This document shows positions 24,144 through 32,073 of a DNA stretch of 60,534 nucleotides, in pieces. The stretch comes from Novosphingobium sp. UBA6272 (GTDB lineage Bacteria > Pseudomonadota > Alphaproteobacteria > Sphingomonadales > Sphingomonadaceae): contig NZ_DJUW01000027.1 in the NCBI RefSeq assembly GCF_002440635.1, forward strand, positions 1 through 60,534. The letters are read 5' to 3'. How positions within the stretch are numbered: position 1 is the stretch's first letter; each line of letters opens with the position of its first letter. A program made the translations under genes and the position numbers. Under the pieces are notes generated by a model that did not search any database, had not been told where the DNA came from, and saw nothing but the letters and a program-made list of their open reading frames with translations.

Positions 24144-25691
24144 ATGAACGGTGCGGAAGCCTTTATCGAAACCCTGCATGCCTGCGGTGTGGAGGTCTGT
24201 TTCGCCAATCCCGGCACGTCGGAAATGCAGCTGGTGGCGGCGGTCGATCGCCAGCACGGAATGCGCGCGATCCTGGGCCTGTTCGAAGGCGTGGTGACCG
24301 GGGCGGCCGATGGCTATGGCCGCATGGCGGACAAGCCGGCGGTAACGCTGCTGCACCTCGGCCCGGGTCTGGGCAATGGCCTTGCCAATCTCCACAATGC
24401 CAAGAAGGCCGGCAGCCCGATTATCAACATGGTGGGGGAGCACGCCACCTATCACAAGCATTTCAACGCCCCGCTGACCTCGGACACCGAAGGCGTCGCG
24501 CGGCCGATGTCGGACTGGGTCCGCACCTCCACCTCCGAACGCGACCTGGCCCAGGCCGGGGCCGAAGCTTTTGCCGTGGCCCAGGGCTATCCCGGCAAGA
24601 TTGCCACCGTGATCGTCCCCGCCAACCATGCCTGGACCGAGGGTTCGCAAAGCGTCGCCCCGCTATCCGTGCCGGAAGTGCCCAAGACGCCCGACACTGT
24701 GATTGCCGCTGCGGCAGCGGCGCTGAAGGACTGTGACGGACCCAAGTGCCTGTTCCTGGGCGGGCGGGCGCTGCGCGAGGAAGCACTGGTCGAAGCAGGG
24801 CGGATCGCAGCGGCAACCGGCTGCCGGCTGGTCGCCGAAACCTTTGCAACCCGCCACCAGCGCGGGATCGGCCGGGTCGCGGTTGAGAAGCTGCCCTATT
24901 TCGGCGAGCAGGCACAGGCCTTCATGGCCGAGTTCAAGACTGTGGTGTTCTGCGGTACCGAACCGCCGGTCTCGTTCTTCGCCTATCCCGGCAAGCCGAG
25001 TTGGCTCTCGCCCGAAGGCGCCACGCTGGTGCGCCTCGCCAGCCTGCGCGAGGATGCGCTGCACGCGCTGTCGGGCGTCGCCTCTGCACTGGATGCTCCC
25101 GCCGAGCCGGCACTGGTCCAGCAGGCGGCCAGCTTTCCGGCGCAGGAAGGCGCGCTCAACAGCGCCAATCTGGGCGCAATTCTGGCCGAACTGCTGCCCG
25201 AAAACGCGATCGTCTCCGACGAAGGCGCGACCCAAGGCGGCGCCTCGATGCTGGCCTGTGCCTCCGCCAAGAAGCACGACTGGCTGCAACTGACCGGCGG
25301 AGCCATCGGCCAGGGCTTGCCGCTCGCGGTCGGCTGCGCGGTGGCCTGCCCGGACCGCAAGGTGATCGCGCTGCATGGCGATGGCGGGGCGATGTACACC
25401 GTTCAGGCGCTGTGGACGATGGCGCGCGAAAATCTCGACGTGACGACCATCATCCTCAACAACGGCTCCTATGCGATCCTCAACATCGAACTGATGCGGG
25501 TCGGCGTGCAGAACGCGGGACCCAAGGCGCTGTCGATGCTCGACCTCAGGAACCCGGCGATCAACTGGTCGCAGATTTCCCAAGGCATGGGCGTGCCGGC
25601 GGTGCGGGTCGATACCGCCGAGGGCTTCCGCGCTGCCCTGGCCGATGCGCTGGCGCAGAAGGGACCGCGATTGATCGAAGCGTTGCTGTGA
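24144..25691 (+). CDS. ThDP-dependent enzyme, acetolactate synthase large-subunit-like
   Basis: A 515-residue thiamine-diphosphate enzyme of the acetolactate synthase / benzoylformate decarboxylase superfamily. The N-terminal catalytic Glu48 lies in LFEGVVTGAADGYGRM and the C-terminal ThDP/Mg motif is HGDGGAMYTVQ followed by LNNGSYAIL. The chain is shorter than catabolic or anabolic acetolactate synthase, and no small regulatory subunit gene is adjacent, so branched-chain amino acid synthesis is unlikely. Decarboxylation or carboligation of a 2-oxo acid is expected. The ATG at 24144 follows GGGAGGA. The next gene is an FMN hydroxyacid oxidase, an arrangement like that of mandelate pathways (MdlB plus MdlC). 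Confidence 0.85.
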   Translation: MNGAEAFIETLHACGVEVCFANPGTSEMQLVAAVDRQHGMRAILGLFEGVVTGAADGYGRMADKPAVTLLHLGPGLGNGLANLHNAKKAGSPIINMVGEHATYHKHFNAPLTSDTEGVARPMSDWVRTSTSERDLAQAGAEAFAVAQGYPGKIATVIVPANHAWTEGSQSVAPLSVPEVPKTPDTVIAAAAAALKDCDGPKCLFLGGRALREEALVEAGRIAAATGCRLVAETFATRHQRGIGRVAVEKLPYFGEQAQAFMAEFKTVVFCGTEPPVSFFAYPGKPSWLSPEGATLVRLASLREDALHALSGVASALDAPAEPALVQQAASFPAQEGALNSANLGAILAELLPENAIVSDEGATQGGASMLACASAKKHDWLQLTGGAIGQGLPLAVGCAVACPDRKVIALHGDGGAMYTVQALWTMARENLDVTTIILNNGSYAILNIELMRVGVQNAGPKALSMLDLRNPAINWSQISQGMGVPAVRVDTAEGFRAALADALAQKGPRLIEALL

Positions 25692-25722
25692 CAATCAAAA
25701 TGTCGCCCATGGTGAGGAGGGA

Positions 25723-25795
25723 CTGAGCTTGGCGAAGGCCCGTCTCGAACCACCAACGCGCAGGTCCTTCGAGACGCGTCTTCGCCTACGCTCAG
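25723..25795. repeat. inverted intergenic repeat before the hydroxyacid oxidase gene
   Basis: CTGAGCTTGGCGAAG (25723-25737) and CGTCTCGAA (25741-25749) return inverted as TTCGAGACG (25769-25777) and CTTCGCCTACGCTCAG (25780-25795), with a short unpaired centre. It is followed by CCTCAGGATGAGCG, which resembles part of the repeat at 18892. The element fills most of the 142-base space 25692-25833 between the ThDP enzyme and hydroxyacid oxidase genes. Confidence 0.7.
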
Positions 25796-25833
25796 CCGCT
25801 CCTCAGGATGAGCGATAATGGAATAATTGCACG

Positions 25834-26994
25834 ATGCCTGATTCCCTCAACCTCCTCTCCGCCAGCTTCGTCGATTTCCGGCGCGAGGCGGAACGGCGGC
25901 TGCCGCGCTTCCTGTTCGACTATTACGATGGCGGCGCCGGCGCCGAAGTGACCCTGCGCCGCAACACCGCCGACTGGGAGGCGGTGCAGCTGACCCAGAA
26001 GGTGCTGCGCGACGCCTCTGCGATGGATTGCTCGGTCGAGCTGTTCGGGGAGAAGCTGGCCATGCCGCTGGTGCTCGCACCGATCGGCATGGGCGGGATG
26101 AGCGCGCGGCGCGGCGAGGTTCAGGCCAAGCGCGCGGCCGACAAGGCCGGGATCCCGTTCTGCCTGTCGACCGTGGGCATCTGCACGCTGGAAGAAGTTG
26201 GCGCGGTCAGCGACCGGCCGGCCTGGTTCCAGCTCTACATGCTGAAGGATCGCGGGATCGTGCAGGAAATCCTCGGCCGTGCCTGGGATTCCGGAGTCCG
26301 GACCCTGGCTTTTACCATCGACCTGGCGGTGCTCGGCACGCGCTATCGCGATATCCGCAACGGCATGGCCGGGGGGCTCGGGCCGTGGGGCAAGTTCCGT
26401 TCGGGTGCGCTCGACTACGCGCTGCATCCGGGATGGGCCTGGGACGTTGGCCTGCGCGGCGGGCCGCACGGCTTCGGCAATATCGCGATGTACGTGAAGC
26501 AATCGAAGAACCCGCGCGACTACCTGCATTGGACCGGGACACAGTTCGACGCTTCGGTGACCTGGAAGGACATCGAGTGGCTGCGCACGGTGTGGAAAGG
26601 CAATCTGGTGCTGAAGGGCATTCTCGATATCGATGACGCCCGGCAGGCTGTCGCGGTCGGCGCCGACGGGATGATCGTCTCCAACCACGGCGGGCGCCAG
26701 CTTGATGGTGCCGCCTCGACTGCCTCCATGCTCCCGCGCATCGCCGATGCCGTGGGCAGCGAGACCACCCTGCTGGTCGACGGCGGGATCCGCAGTGGCC
26801 AGGACCTGGTCCGCGCGCTGGCGCTGGGTGCCAGGGCCGCGCTGGTCGGGCGCCCATGGGTGATGGCGCTGGCCGCCGGGGGCGAAGCGGCGCTGAGCCG
26901 CTACCTTGGGCTGGTCAAGCAGGACATGCGCACCGCGCTGGGCCTTTCCGGCGCGATCAATGCGCGGGAGGTTACCTCCGCCGTCCTGCTCTAG
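25834..26994 (+). CDS. FMN-dependent alpha-hydroxy-acid oxidase/dehydrogenase
   Basis: Flavoprotein of 386 residues in the L-lactate dehydrogenase / glycolate oxidase / mandelate dehydrogenase family, oxidising an L-2-hydroxy acid to a 2-oxo acid. The N-terminal FLFDYYDGGAG, the FMN-binding APIGMGGMSA, the active-site SNHGGRQLDG (catalytic His and Arg) and the phosphate-binding DGGIRSGQDLVRALALGA are clear. The internal segment (residues about 180-215) varies with electron acceptor and does not settle oxidase versus membrane dehydrogenase. The 2-oxo acid product would suit the preceding ThDP enzyme. Confidence 0.92.
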   Translation: MPDSLNLLSASFVDFRREAERRLPRFLFDYYDGGAGAEVTLRRNTADWEAVQLTQKVLRDASAMDCSVELFGEKLAMPLVLAPIGMGGMSARRGEVQAKRAADKAGIPFCLSTVGICTLEEVGAVSDRPAWFQLYMLKDRGIVQEILGRAWDSGVRTLAFTIDLAVLGTRYRDIRNGMAGGLGPWGKFRSGALDYALHPGWAWDVGLRGGPHGFGNIAMYVKQSKNPRDYLHWTGTQFDASVTWKDIEWLRTVWKGNLVLKGILDIDDARQAVAVGADGMIVSNHGGRQLDGAASTASMLPRIADAVGSETTLLVDGGIRSGQDLVRALALGARAALVGRPWVMALAAGGEAALSRYLGLVKQDMRTALGLSGAINAREVTSAVLL

Positions 26995-26997
26995 CGC

Positions 26998-27786
26998 TTA
27001 CCGCCCCTTGAACGCCGCCGGGCGCTTTTCGAGGAACGACTTCACCCCTTCGCCGAAGTCCTCACTGGCGAACAGCGGGAGCAGGTGCAGGTAGACGTGC
27101 TGGACGTGGGTTTCGAAGCTTTCGTCCAGGCCCATCCGCATCATCCGCTTGCTGGCGCGCACCGCGAGCGGGGCGTTGGCCGCAATTTCCAGCGCCATCG
27201 CGCGCGCGGCCGAGGCCACGTCATCGGCGGGAACCACCTTGTTGGCCAGCCCTTCTGCCAGGCATTCGGCCGCGCTGAGCGTGCGGCCAGTGAAGATGAT
27301 CTCGGCCGCCTTGGCCCAGCCGAGCATCCGCGGCAGGAACCAGGTTCCGCCGGATTCGGGCACGACACCGCGCTTGACGAAGGCGGCGGCGAGCTTGGCA
27401 TTGTCAGCCATGATCCGGATATCGCAGCCGAGCGCGAGATCCATGCCATAGCCAGCCGCGGAACCATTCAGCGCGCAGATCACCGGCTTGTCCATCGCGA
27501 ACAGCACCGTCGGCGGCGTGTTGCGCAGGTCGATCGTTTCGGGCGGGCGGCGGTCCTTGCCGCCGATGCCCTGCCCGGCCGAGGCTTCGTTGAGGTCAAG
27601 CCCGGCGCAAAATGCCCGGCCGGTGCCGGTCAGCACCACCACCCGCACGTTGCGGTCCTCGTTGGCCTTGACCAGGGTCCGGGTCAGCTCGTCAAGCATG
27701 GCCGAGGAAATCGTGTTCATCCGCTCGGGCCGGTTGAGCGTGATTGTGGCGACATAGTCCGCCACTTCGTAGGTCATGTCGGTCAT
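26998..27786 (-). CDS. enoyl-CoA hydratase/isomerase family protein
   Basis: Crotonase-fold enzyme of 262 residues. The two oxyanion-hole segments are AFCAGLDLNEAS and ALNGSAAGYGMDLALGCDIR; the usual catalytic Glu positions are occupied by GVVPESGGTWFLPR with one Glu. It probably hydrates or isomerises a 2-enoyl-CoA. The start ATG at 27786 overlaps the stop of the upstream FAD oxidase gene (ATGA), so the two genes are translationally coupled. The gene is convergent with the hydroxyacid oxidase gene. Confidence 0.9.
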   Translation of the reverse strand: MTDMTYEVADYVATITLNRPERMNTISSAMLDELTRTLVKANEDRNVRVVVLTGTGRAFCAGLDLNEASAGQGIGGKDRRPPETIDLRNTPPTVLFAMDKPVICALNGSAAGYGMDLALGCDIRIMADNAKLAAAFVKRGVVPESGGTWFLPRMLGWAKAAEIIFTGRTLSAAECLAEGLANKVVPADDVASAARAMALEIAANAPLAVRASKRMMRMGLDESFETHVQHVYLHLLPLFASEDFGEGVKSFLEKRPAAFKGR

Positions 27787-29168
27787 GGCAAAACTTTCCC
27801 CGGATTGAGTATGCATTCTGGATCCATCGCCGTTTTCAGGGTCCGCATCAAAGCCAGTTCCTCGGCTGTGCGGCTGAGATGCAGCCACTGCCGCTTCTCC
27901 AGCCCGATCCCGTGTTCGGCGCTGATCGAGCCGCCCAGTGGCTGAAGCGGGGTGAACACCAGCTTCTCGATCCTGTGCTTCATACCTGCGTCGAACGGCT
28001 GCGCGCCCAGCAAAATGTGCAGATTGCCGTCGCCCATGTGGCCGAAAACCACCAGCTTGGTAGTCTCGCCCAGTTCGGCCCGGGCCTTGGCTTCCAGCGC
28101 CTCGACATACTGGCCCATGTCGCGGATCGGCAGGCTGACATCGAAAGTCACGCTGGGCGCGGCATAGTGGAACAGCGCCTCGATATCGTCGCGGATCGCC
28201 CAGATCTGCGCGGCCTGGGTCTGGCTGGCGGCGATCACCGCATCGGCCGCTATCCCGTTTTCGAGCAGGCCGGCCAGCACCTCTTCGAACTGGGCGGGAT
28301 CGCGCTCCGCATCGGTGCCGCTCATCTCGACGATAACATAGAATCCATGCCCGCCAGGCAGCGGTGGGGTGTGGCGGCCGGTACCGATTGCGATCGGTTC
28401 GTAAAAGTTGGCCCACATCACCTCGAACGCGGTGAGACCCGCGCCAAGCCGTTTGCCGGCCGCAACAAACAGCGCCTGCACTGCCGCGAAATCTTCCAGC
28501 GCAACCAGTGCAGTCTGCGTGGAGAGCGCAGCGCTCTGCAGCTTGAGAACTGCCCGAGTGACAATCCCCAGCGTGCCTTCGCTGCCAATGAACAGATGCT
28601 TCAGGTCATAGGCGGCATTGTTTTTGATCAGGCGGTTCATAGCGCTGATCACGGTGCCATCGGCCAGCACCGCCTCCAGCCCCAAAACCGAATCTCGCAT
28701 CATGCCAAAGCGAACGACCGAATTGCCGCCCGCGTTGGTCGAGATGCCGCCGCCGATCGTCGCTGAGCCGCGCGCCCCCCAGTCGACCGGAAACTGCAAT
28801 CCATGCTCCAGCGCCGCTTCCTGCGCGGCCTGGACCGGCAGGCCCGCACCCACTGTCATGGTCCTCCCAACCGGATCGATTTCCTCTATTGCACGCATCC
28901 GTTCGAGCGAAATCTGGATGTCGTCCGGCTGGCAGACCGCGCCCTGGACCAATCCGGTATAGCCGCCGGCCGGAACCACCGGCTGCCGGGCGGCATGGCA
29001 CAGCTTCATCACTTCGCTGAGCTCAGCCGTGCTGGCCGGGCGAACGATTGCCTTGGCTTGCACCCGGGTGAAACCCATGAAATCGGCGGCGCGGCCCGCT
29101 ACGTCCTCACCGGTAAGCATACCTTGCGGGCCGACGATAGCGGCGATCCGGGTCAGCAGGTCAGTCAT
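27783..29168 (-). CDS. FAD-linked oxidase, GlcD/D-lactate dehydrogenase-like
   Basis: FAD-dependent dehydrogenase (461 residues) of the VAO/PCMH family (GlcD, D-LDH, D-2-hydroxyglutarate dehydrogenase). FAD-binding segments PVVPAGGYTGLVQGA and GSATIGGGISTNAGGN are visible, with LFIGSEGTLGIVT and, near the C-terminus, SAEHGIGLEKR, the family's metal/substrate segment. The ATG at 29168 is preferred over the one at 29174 because GAGGGG lies at a suitable distance. It is coupled to the enoyl-CoA hydratase gene. Its substrate, a D-2-hydroxy acid, is not settled by sequence. Confidence 0.9.
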   Translation of the reverse strand: MTDLLTRIAAIVGPQGMLTGEDVAGRAADFMGFTRVQAKAIVRPASTAELSEVMKLCHAARQPVVPAGGYTGLVQGAVCQPDDIQISLERMRAIEEIDPVGRTMTVGAGLPVQAAQEAALEHGLQFPVDWGARGSATIGGGISTNAGGNSVVRFGMMRDSVLGLEAVLADGTVISAMNRLIKNNAAYDLKHLFIGSEGTLGIVTRAVLKLQSAALSTQTALVALEDFAAVQALFVAAGKRLGAGLTAFEVMWANFYEPIAIGTGRHTPPLPGGHGFYVIVEMSGTDAERDPAQFEEVLAGLLENGIAADAVIAASQTQAAQIWAIRDDIEALFHYAAPSVTFDVSLPIRDMGQYVEALEAKARAELGETTKLVVFGHMGDGNLHILLGAQPFDAGMKHRIEKLVFTPLQPLGGSISAEHGIGLEKRQWLHLSRTAEELALMRTLKTAMDPECILNPGKVLP

Positions 29169-29187
29169 GGCCATCCCCTCAAAAACG

Positions 29188-29220
29188 TCGCCCCGACCGT
29201 ATCAGCTACGGCCGGGGCGA
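29188..29220 (-). terminator. rho-independent terminator after the thiolase gene
   Basis: Read on the minus strand: stem of 14 pairs with one mismatch (29220-29207 against 29201-29188), 5-base loop, followed by CGTTTTTG. It lies 32 bases past the thiolase stop and 20 bases before the FAD oxidase start, so it separates the nitronate monooxygenase-like/thiolase unit from the FAD oxidase/enoyl-CoA hydratase unit. Confidence 0.8.
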
Positions 29221-29251
29221 ACAGCGCAAAATCGGCGGAAGAGTTGCAGAA

Positions 29252-30505
29252 TCAGCCGTCAATGCGCTCGATGATGATCGCCGGGGCCATGCCGCCAGCA
29301 GCGCACATGGTGACCAGGCCATAACGGCCGCCCGAACGCTCCAGTTCGTCCAGGGCGGTGCCGATCAGGATCGAGCCGGTGGCGCCGATCGGGTGGCCGA
29401 GCGCCATCGCGCCGCCATTGGGATTAACCTTGGAGCGGTCGAGATCGAGGTCGCGGATGAACTTTTCGGCGACCACGGCAAAGGCTTCGTTGATTTCCCA
29501 GACGTCGATATCGTCCTTGGACAGACCCGCCTTGGCCAGCACCTTCTTAGCTGCCGGAACCGGGGCGTTGAGCATCAGCGTGGGATCATCGCCCTGGTTG
29601 CAATAGGCCACCACCCGCGCGCGCGGCTTGAGCCCGTGCTTGTCGGCGTAGTCCTTGCTGGTGATCAGCAGCGCCGCAGCGCCATCGACCACGCCCGAGC
29701 TGTTGCCGGCGTGGTGAACCGGAACGATCTCGACATCGGGGTAACGGCGGTTGATCTGCTTGCGGAAGCTGGTTCCGCCAAGGTCAAAGTCCATCAGCTG
29801 CGCAAAGGCCGGCTTCAGCGAAGCGAGCCCTTCGGCGGTGGTTTCGGGGCGCGGGAACTCCTCACGGTCCAGCGCGACCGTGCCGTCCTCGTTGAGCACC
29901 GGCACGACCGACTTGGCGAAGCGGCCTTCCTTGATCGCCACATCGGCGCGCTGCTGGCTGACCAGCGCCAGCGCGTCGAGCGCTTCGCGGCTGATCCCTT
30001 CGATCGACGCGATCGCATCGCCGCAAACGCCCTGGTGGCTCTGCGGGTGCAGTTCGTCGAGCGCGCGGTTGCCCGAACCCATGCCCAGCGGCTTGATCCC
30101 GGCGTTGGCTTCTTCCGCCCCCATCGCCGAGGTGTAGCTCATCATTTCGGTGCCGCCGGCGATCACGCAGTCTTCCATGCCCGACATGACCGAGGCCGCG
30201 GCGAAGTTGACCGAGCTGATCCCGCCACCGCAGAACCGGTCGAGCGTGGTGCCGCTGGCCTTGGTGTCATAGCCCGCAGCCAGCGCCGCCATCCGGCCCA
30301 GGTCGCCGCCCTGCTTGCCCTTCTGCGTGGAAGTCGACCAGACGATGTCGTCGACGGTCCCGGTGTCGAGGTGGTTGCGCTCCTTGATCGCCTTGAGCAC
30401 GGTGGCGGCGAGGTGCTGCGGATGCAGGTGCGAAAGCGCGCCCTTGCCCGGCTTGCCCACTCCGCGCGGGGTGCGGACGGCGTCGATGATATAGGCTTCG
30501 GCCAT
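29252..30505 (-). CDS. acetyl-CoA C-acyltransferase (thiolase)
   Basis: Thiolase of 417 residues, cleaving 3-oxoacyl-CoA with CoA or condensing acetyl-CoA. The nucleophile is Cys92 in DRFCGGGISSVN, the catalytic His is in NPNGGAMALGHPIGATGS and the second Cys in TMCAAGGMAPA. The segment DRFCGGG differs from the common CGSG, so this is not a standard FadA or PhaA. It starts 15 bases after the stop of the nitronate monooxygenase-like gene and is followed by a terminator. Probably a beta-oxidation-type step of an unidentified substrate. Confidence 0.93.
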   Translation of the reverse strand: MAEAYIIDAVRTPRGVGKPGKGALSHLHPQHLAATVLKAIKERNHLDTGTVDDIVWSTSTQKGKQGGDLGRMAALAAGYDTKASGTTLDRFCGGGISSVNFAAASVMSGMEDCVIAGGTEMMSYTSAMGAEEANAGIKPLGMGSGNRALDELHPQSHQGVCGDAIASIEGISREALDALALVSQQRADVAIKEGRFAKSVVPVLNEDGTVALDREEFPRPETTAEGLASLKPAFAQLMDFDLGGTSFRKQINRRYPDVEIVPVHHAGNSSGVVDGAAALLITSKDYADKHGLKPRARVVAYCNQGDDPTLMLNAPVPAAKKVLAKAGLSKDDIDVWEINEAFAVVAEKFIRDLDLDRSKVNPNGGAMALGHPIGATGSILIGTALDELERSGGRYGLVTMCAAGGMAPAIIIERIDG

Positions 30506-30519
30506 TTCAGGTACTCCTC

Positions 30520-31497
30520 TTAAGCCAGCATGCCGGCAAGGCGCTGGCGGATGATGCTTTCTGCGTCGGCCACGATCCGGCTGATCAGCACTTCGCAGGT
30601 CGGGATATCATGGATCAGGCCCTGGATCATGCCCGCTGACCAGATCCCGTGATTGGTATCGCCGGTCTGCAGCCCTTCCCGGCCGCGCACGCCCTTGACC
30701 AGATCGGCCACGGCGGCGAATTCCTTGCCCTCACGCTCGGCCGCGACAACGGCTTGCGAAATCTCGTTCTTCGCGACCCGCGCGGTATTGCGGAAGGTGC
30801 GGAAGATCAGGTCGGTCCCGCGCTCGTCATTGGCGACCATCGCATCCTTGAAGGCCTGGTGAATCGGTGCTTCGACCGTCGCCGTGAAACGCGTGCCCAT
30901 GTTGATCCCGTCTGCCCCCAGCGCCAGCGCGGCGGCCAGACCCCGTCCATCGCCGAAACCGCCGCTGGCGAGCATCGGGATCTTGACCTTGTCGGCCGCG
31001 GCCGGAATCAGGATCAGGCCGGGAATGTCGTCCTCACCGGGGTGACCGGCGCATTCGAACCCGTCGATCGAGATCACGTCGACCCCGGCCCGCTCGGCCG
31101 AGAGCGCGTGGCGCACCGCGGTGCACTTGTGAAGAATGGTGATGCCGTGCGGCTTCATCATCTCCCACAATTCGCGCACCGCCGGGGTCCCGGCAGTCTC
31201 GACGATCTTCACCCCGCTATCGATGATCGCCTGGGTATAGGCCTTGTAATCGGGCGGGTTGATCGTCGGGAACACGGTCATGTTCACGCCGAACGGCTTG
31301 TCGGTCATGCCCCGGCAGCGCTCGATTTCGGCCGCGAGGGCCTCGGCGCTGGGTTGGGTCAGGCCGGTCAGGATGCCAAGGCCACCGGCGTTGGAAACGG
31401 CGCTTGCCATCTCCGCCACGCCGACCCACTGCATCCCGCCCTGGACGATCGGATGCTCGATCCCGAGCAGTTCGGTAATCCGGGTCTTGATCGCCAT
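30520..31497 (-). CDS. nitronate monooxygenase / 2-nitropropane dioxygenase-like flavoprotein
   Basis: FMN TIM-barrel protein of 325 residues of the NMO/NPD family. Seen: HPIVQGGMQWVG near the N-terminus, GFECAGHPGEDD in the middle (the His aligns with the family's active-site region) and the FMN phosphate loop ASGGFGDGRGLAAALALGADG. Members act on alkyl nitronates, reduce quinones, or desaturate CoA thioesters, and the annotation is often only nominal. Pairing with a thiolase gene points to acyl-CoA metabolism. The start ATG at 31497 follows GAGAGGAAG. Confidence 0.85.
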   Translation of the reverse strand: MAIKTRITELLGIEHPIVQGGMQWVGVAEMASAVSNAGGLGILTGLTQPSAEALAAEIERCRGMTDKPFGVNMTVFPTINPPDYKAYTQAIIDSGVKIVETAGTPAVRELWEMMKPHGITILHKCTAVRHALSAERAGVDVISIDGFECAGHPGEDDIPGLILIPAAADKVKIPMLASGGFGDGRGLAAALALGADGINMGTRFTATVEAPIHQAFKDAMVANDERGTDLIFRTFRNTARVAKNEISQAVVAAEREGKEFAAVADLVKGVRGREGLQTGDTNHGIWSAGMIQGLIHDIPTCEVLISRIVADAESIIRQRLAGMLA

Positions 31498-31532
31498 CTG
31501 GCTTCCTCTCCTTGGCTCGACTTGCGAGTCGA

Positions 31533-31550
31533 TTTAACCGATCAGTTAAA
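31533..31550. promoter_or_regulatory. 18-bp dyad, probable operator of the minus-strand operon
   Basis: TTTAACCGATCAGTTAAA: perfect 6-bp arms and a GATC centre with one mismatched pair. It lies 36 bases before the start of the nitronate monooxygenase-like gene, a typical position for a TetR-type repressor of acyl-CoA genes. No TetR gene lies in the window. Confidence 0.5.
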
Positions 31551-31595
31551 TTTGGCAATCGCCCTTGAGCAAAGTCCGCGCCGATTCGCAAGACT

Positions 31596-31610
31596 TGCTT
31601 ATCATAAGCA
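31596..31610. promoter_or_regulatory. probable MarR operator
   Basis: TGCTTATCATAAGCA is a perfect palindrome (7-bp arms around a central C), 20 bases before the MarR gene start. Its size and form are those of MarR-family operators, so it probably mediates autorepression of the marR-emrA-emrB unit. Confidence 0.65.
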
Positions 31611-31629
31611 CGTCTATTATAACTGTGGC

Positions 31630-32073
31630 ATGCTGAGTCTGCCCTACCTGCTGTCCGATAGCGCGCGGTTGCTGCGGCGGGCCTTCGATGCCCGGGTGCG
31701 CGAGCTGGGGATGACCAGCCCGCAGGCCCGGCTGCTGCTGATCCTGCACGTCACCGAGGGCGAAAATCAGGGCTATTATGCCGAACGGCTGGAAGTGGAG
31801 CCGATCTCGTTGACCCGAATGATCGACCGGATGGAAGATGCCGGTCTGATTGAGCGCCGCCGTGATCCGGCTGACCGCCGGGCCTGGCGCCTGTTCCTGA
31901 CCCAGCGCAGCCATCAGGTGATCGACCAGGTGCGGGCCTGCCTCGCCGGGCTGGAAGAAGAAATGCTGGCGGGCCTGTCCGCCGCCCAGCGCGATGCGCT
32001 TGGCACCATGCTGGAGACAATTCGCGTGAACTTTTCATCAAGCCGGCCGGTAGCGGAGACAGTCCATGGCTGA
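31630..32073 (+). CDS. MarR-family transcriptional regulator
   Basis: A 147-residue winged-helix regulator. The DNA-binding region is GYYAERLEVEPISLTRMIDRMEDAGLIERRRDPADRRAWRL in family terms; the recognisable pieces are PISLTRMIDRMEDAG (recognition helix) and RRRDPADRRAWR (wing). The ATG at 31630 is used because it begins the helix alpha-1 SLPYLLSDSARLLRRA without extra sequence; the frame is open further upstream but reads through the neighbouring gene's opposite strand. Its stop overlaps the emrA-like start by 8 bases. It is likely to repress itself and the pump and to be released by a small hydrophobic or phenolic ligand. Confidence 0.9.
   Translation: MLSLPYLLSDSARLLRRAFDARVRELGMTSPQARLLLILHVTEGENQGYYAERLEVEPISLTRMIDRMEDAGLIERRRDPADRRAWRLFLTQRSHQVIDQVRACLAGLEEEMLAGLSAAQRDALGTMLETIRVNFSSSRPVAETVHG

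Noticed and set aside
22122..25691. Very long plus-strand open frame of nearly 1200 codons
   Set aside because: It runs through the TRIC-like gene in another frame and across the complete minus-strand reductase gene; only the part from 24144, with a ribosome binding site and full ThDP-enzyme motifs, is a gene.
30520..31497. Steroid-ring degradation enzyme (IpdC-like) with its thiolase neighbour
   Set aside because: The protein reads as an ordinary NMO/NPD family member and the thiolase lacks FadA5/FadA6-type sequence; no other steroid genes are nearby.
31533..31550. CtrA-type site TTAA-N-TTAA in the divergent promoter
   Set aside because: The spacing is eight bases rather than seven, and the full 18-bp symmetry fits a dimeric repressor site better.
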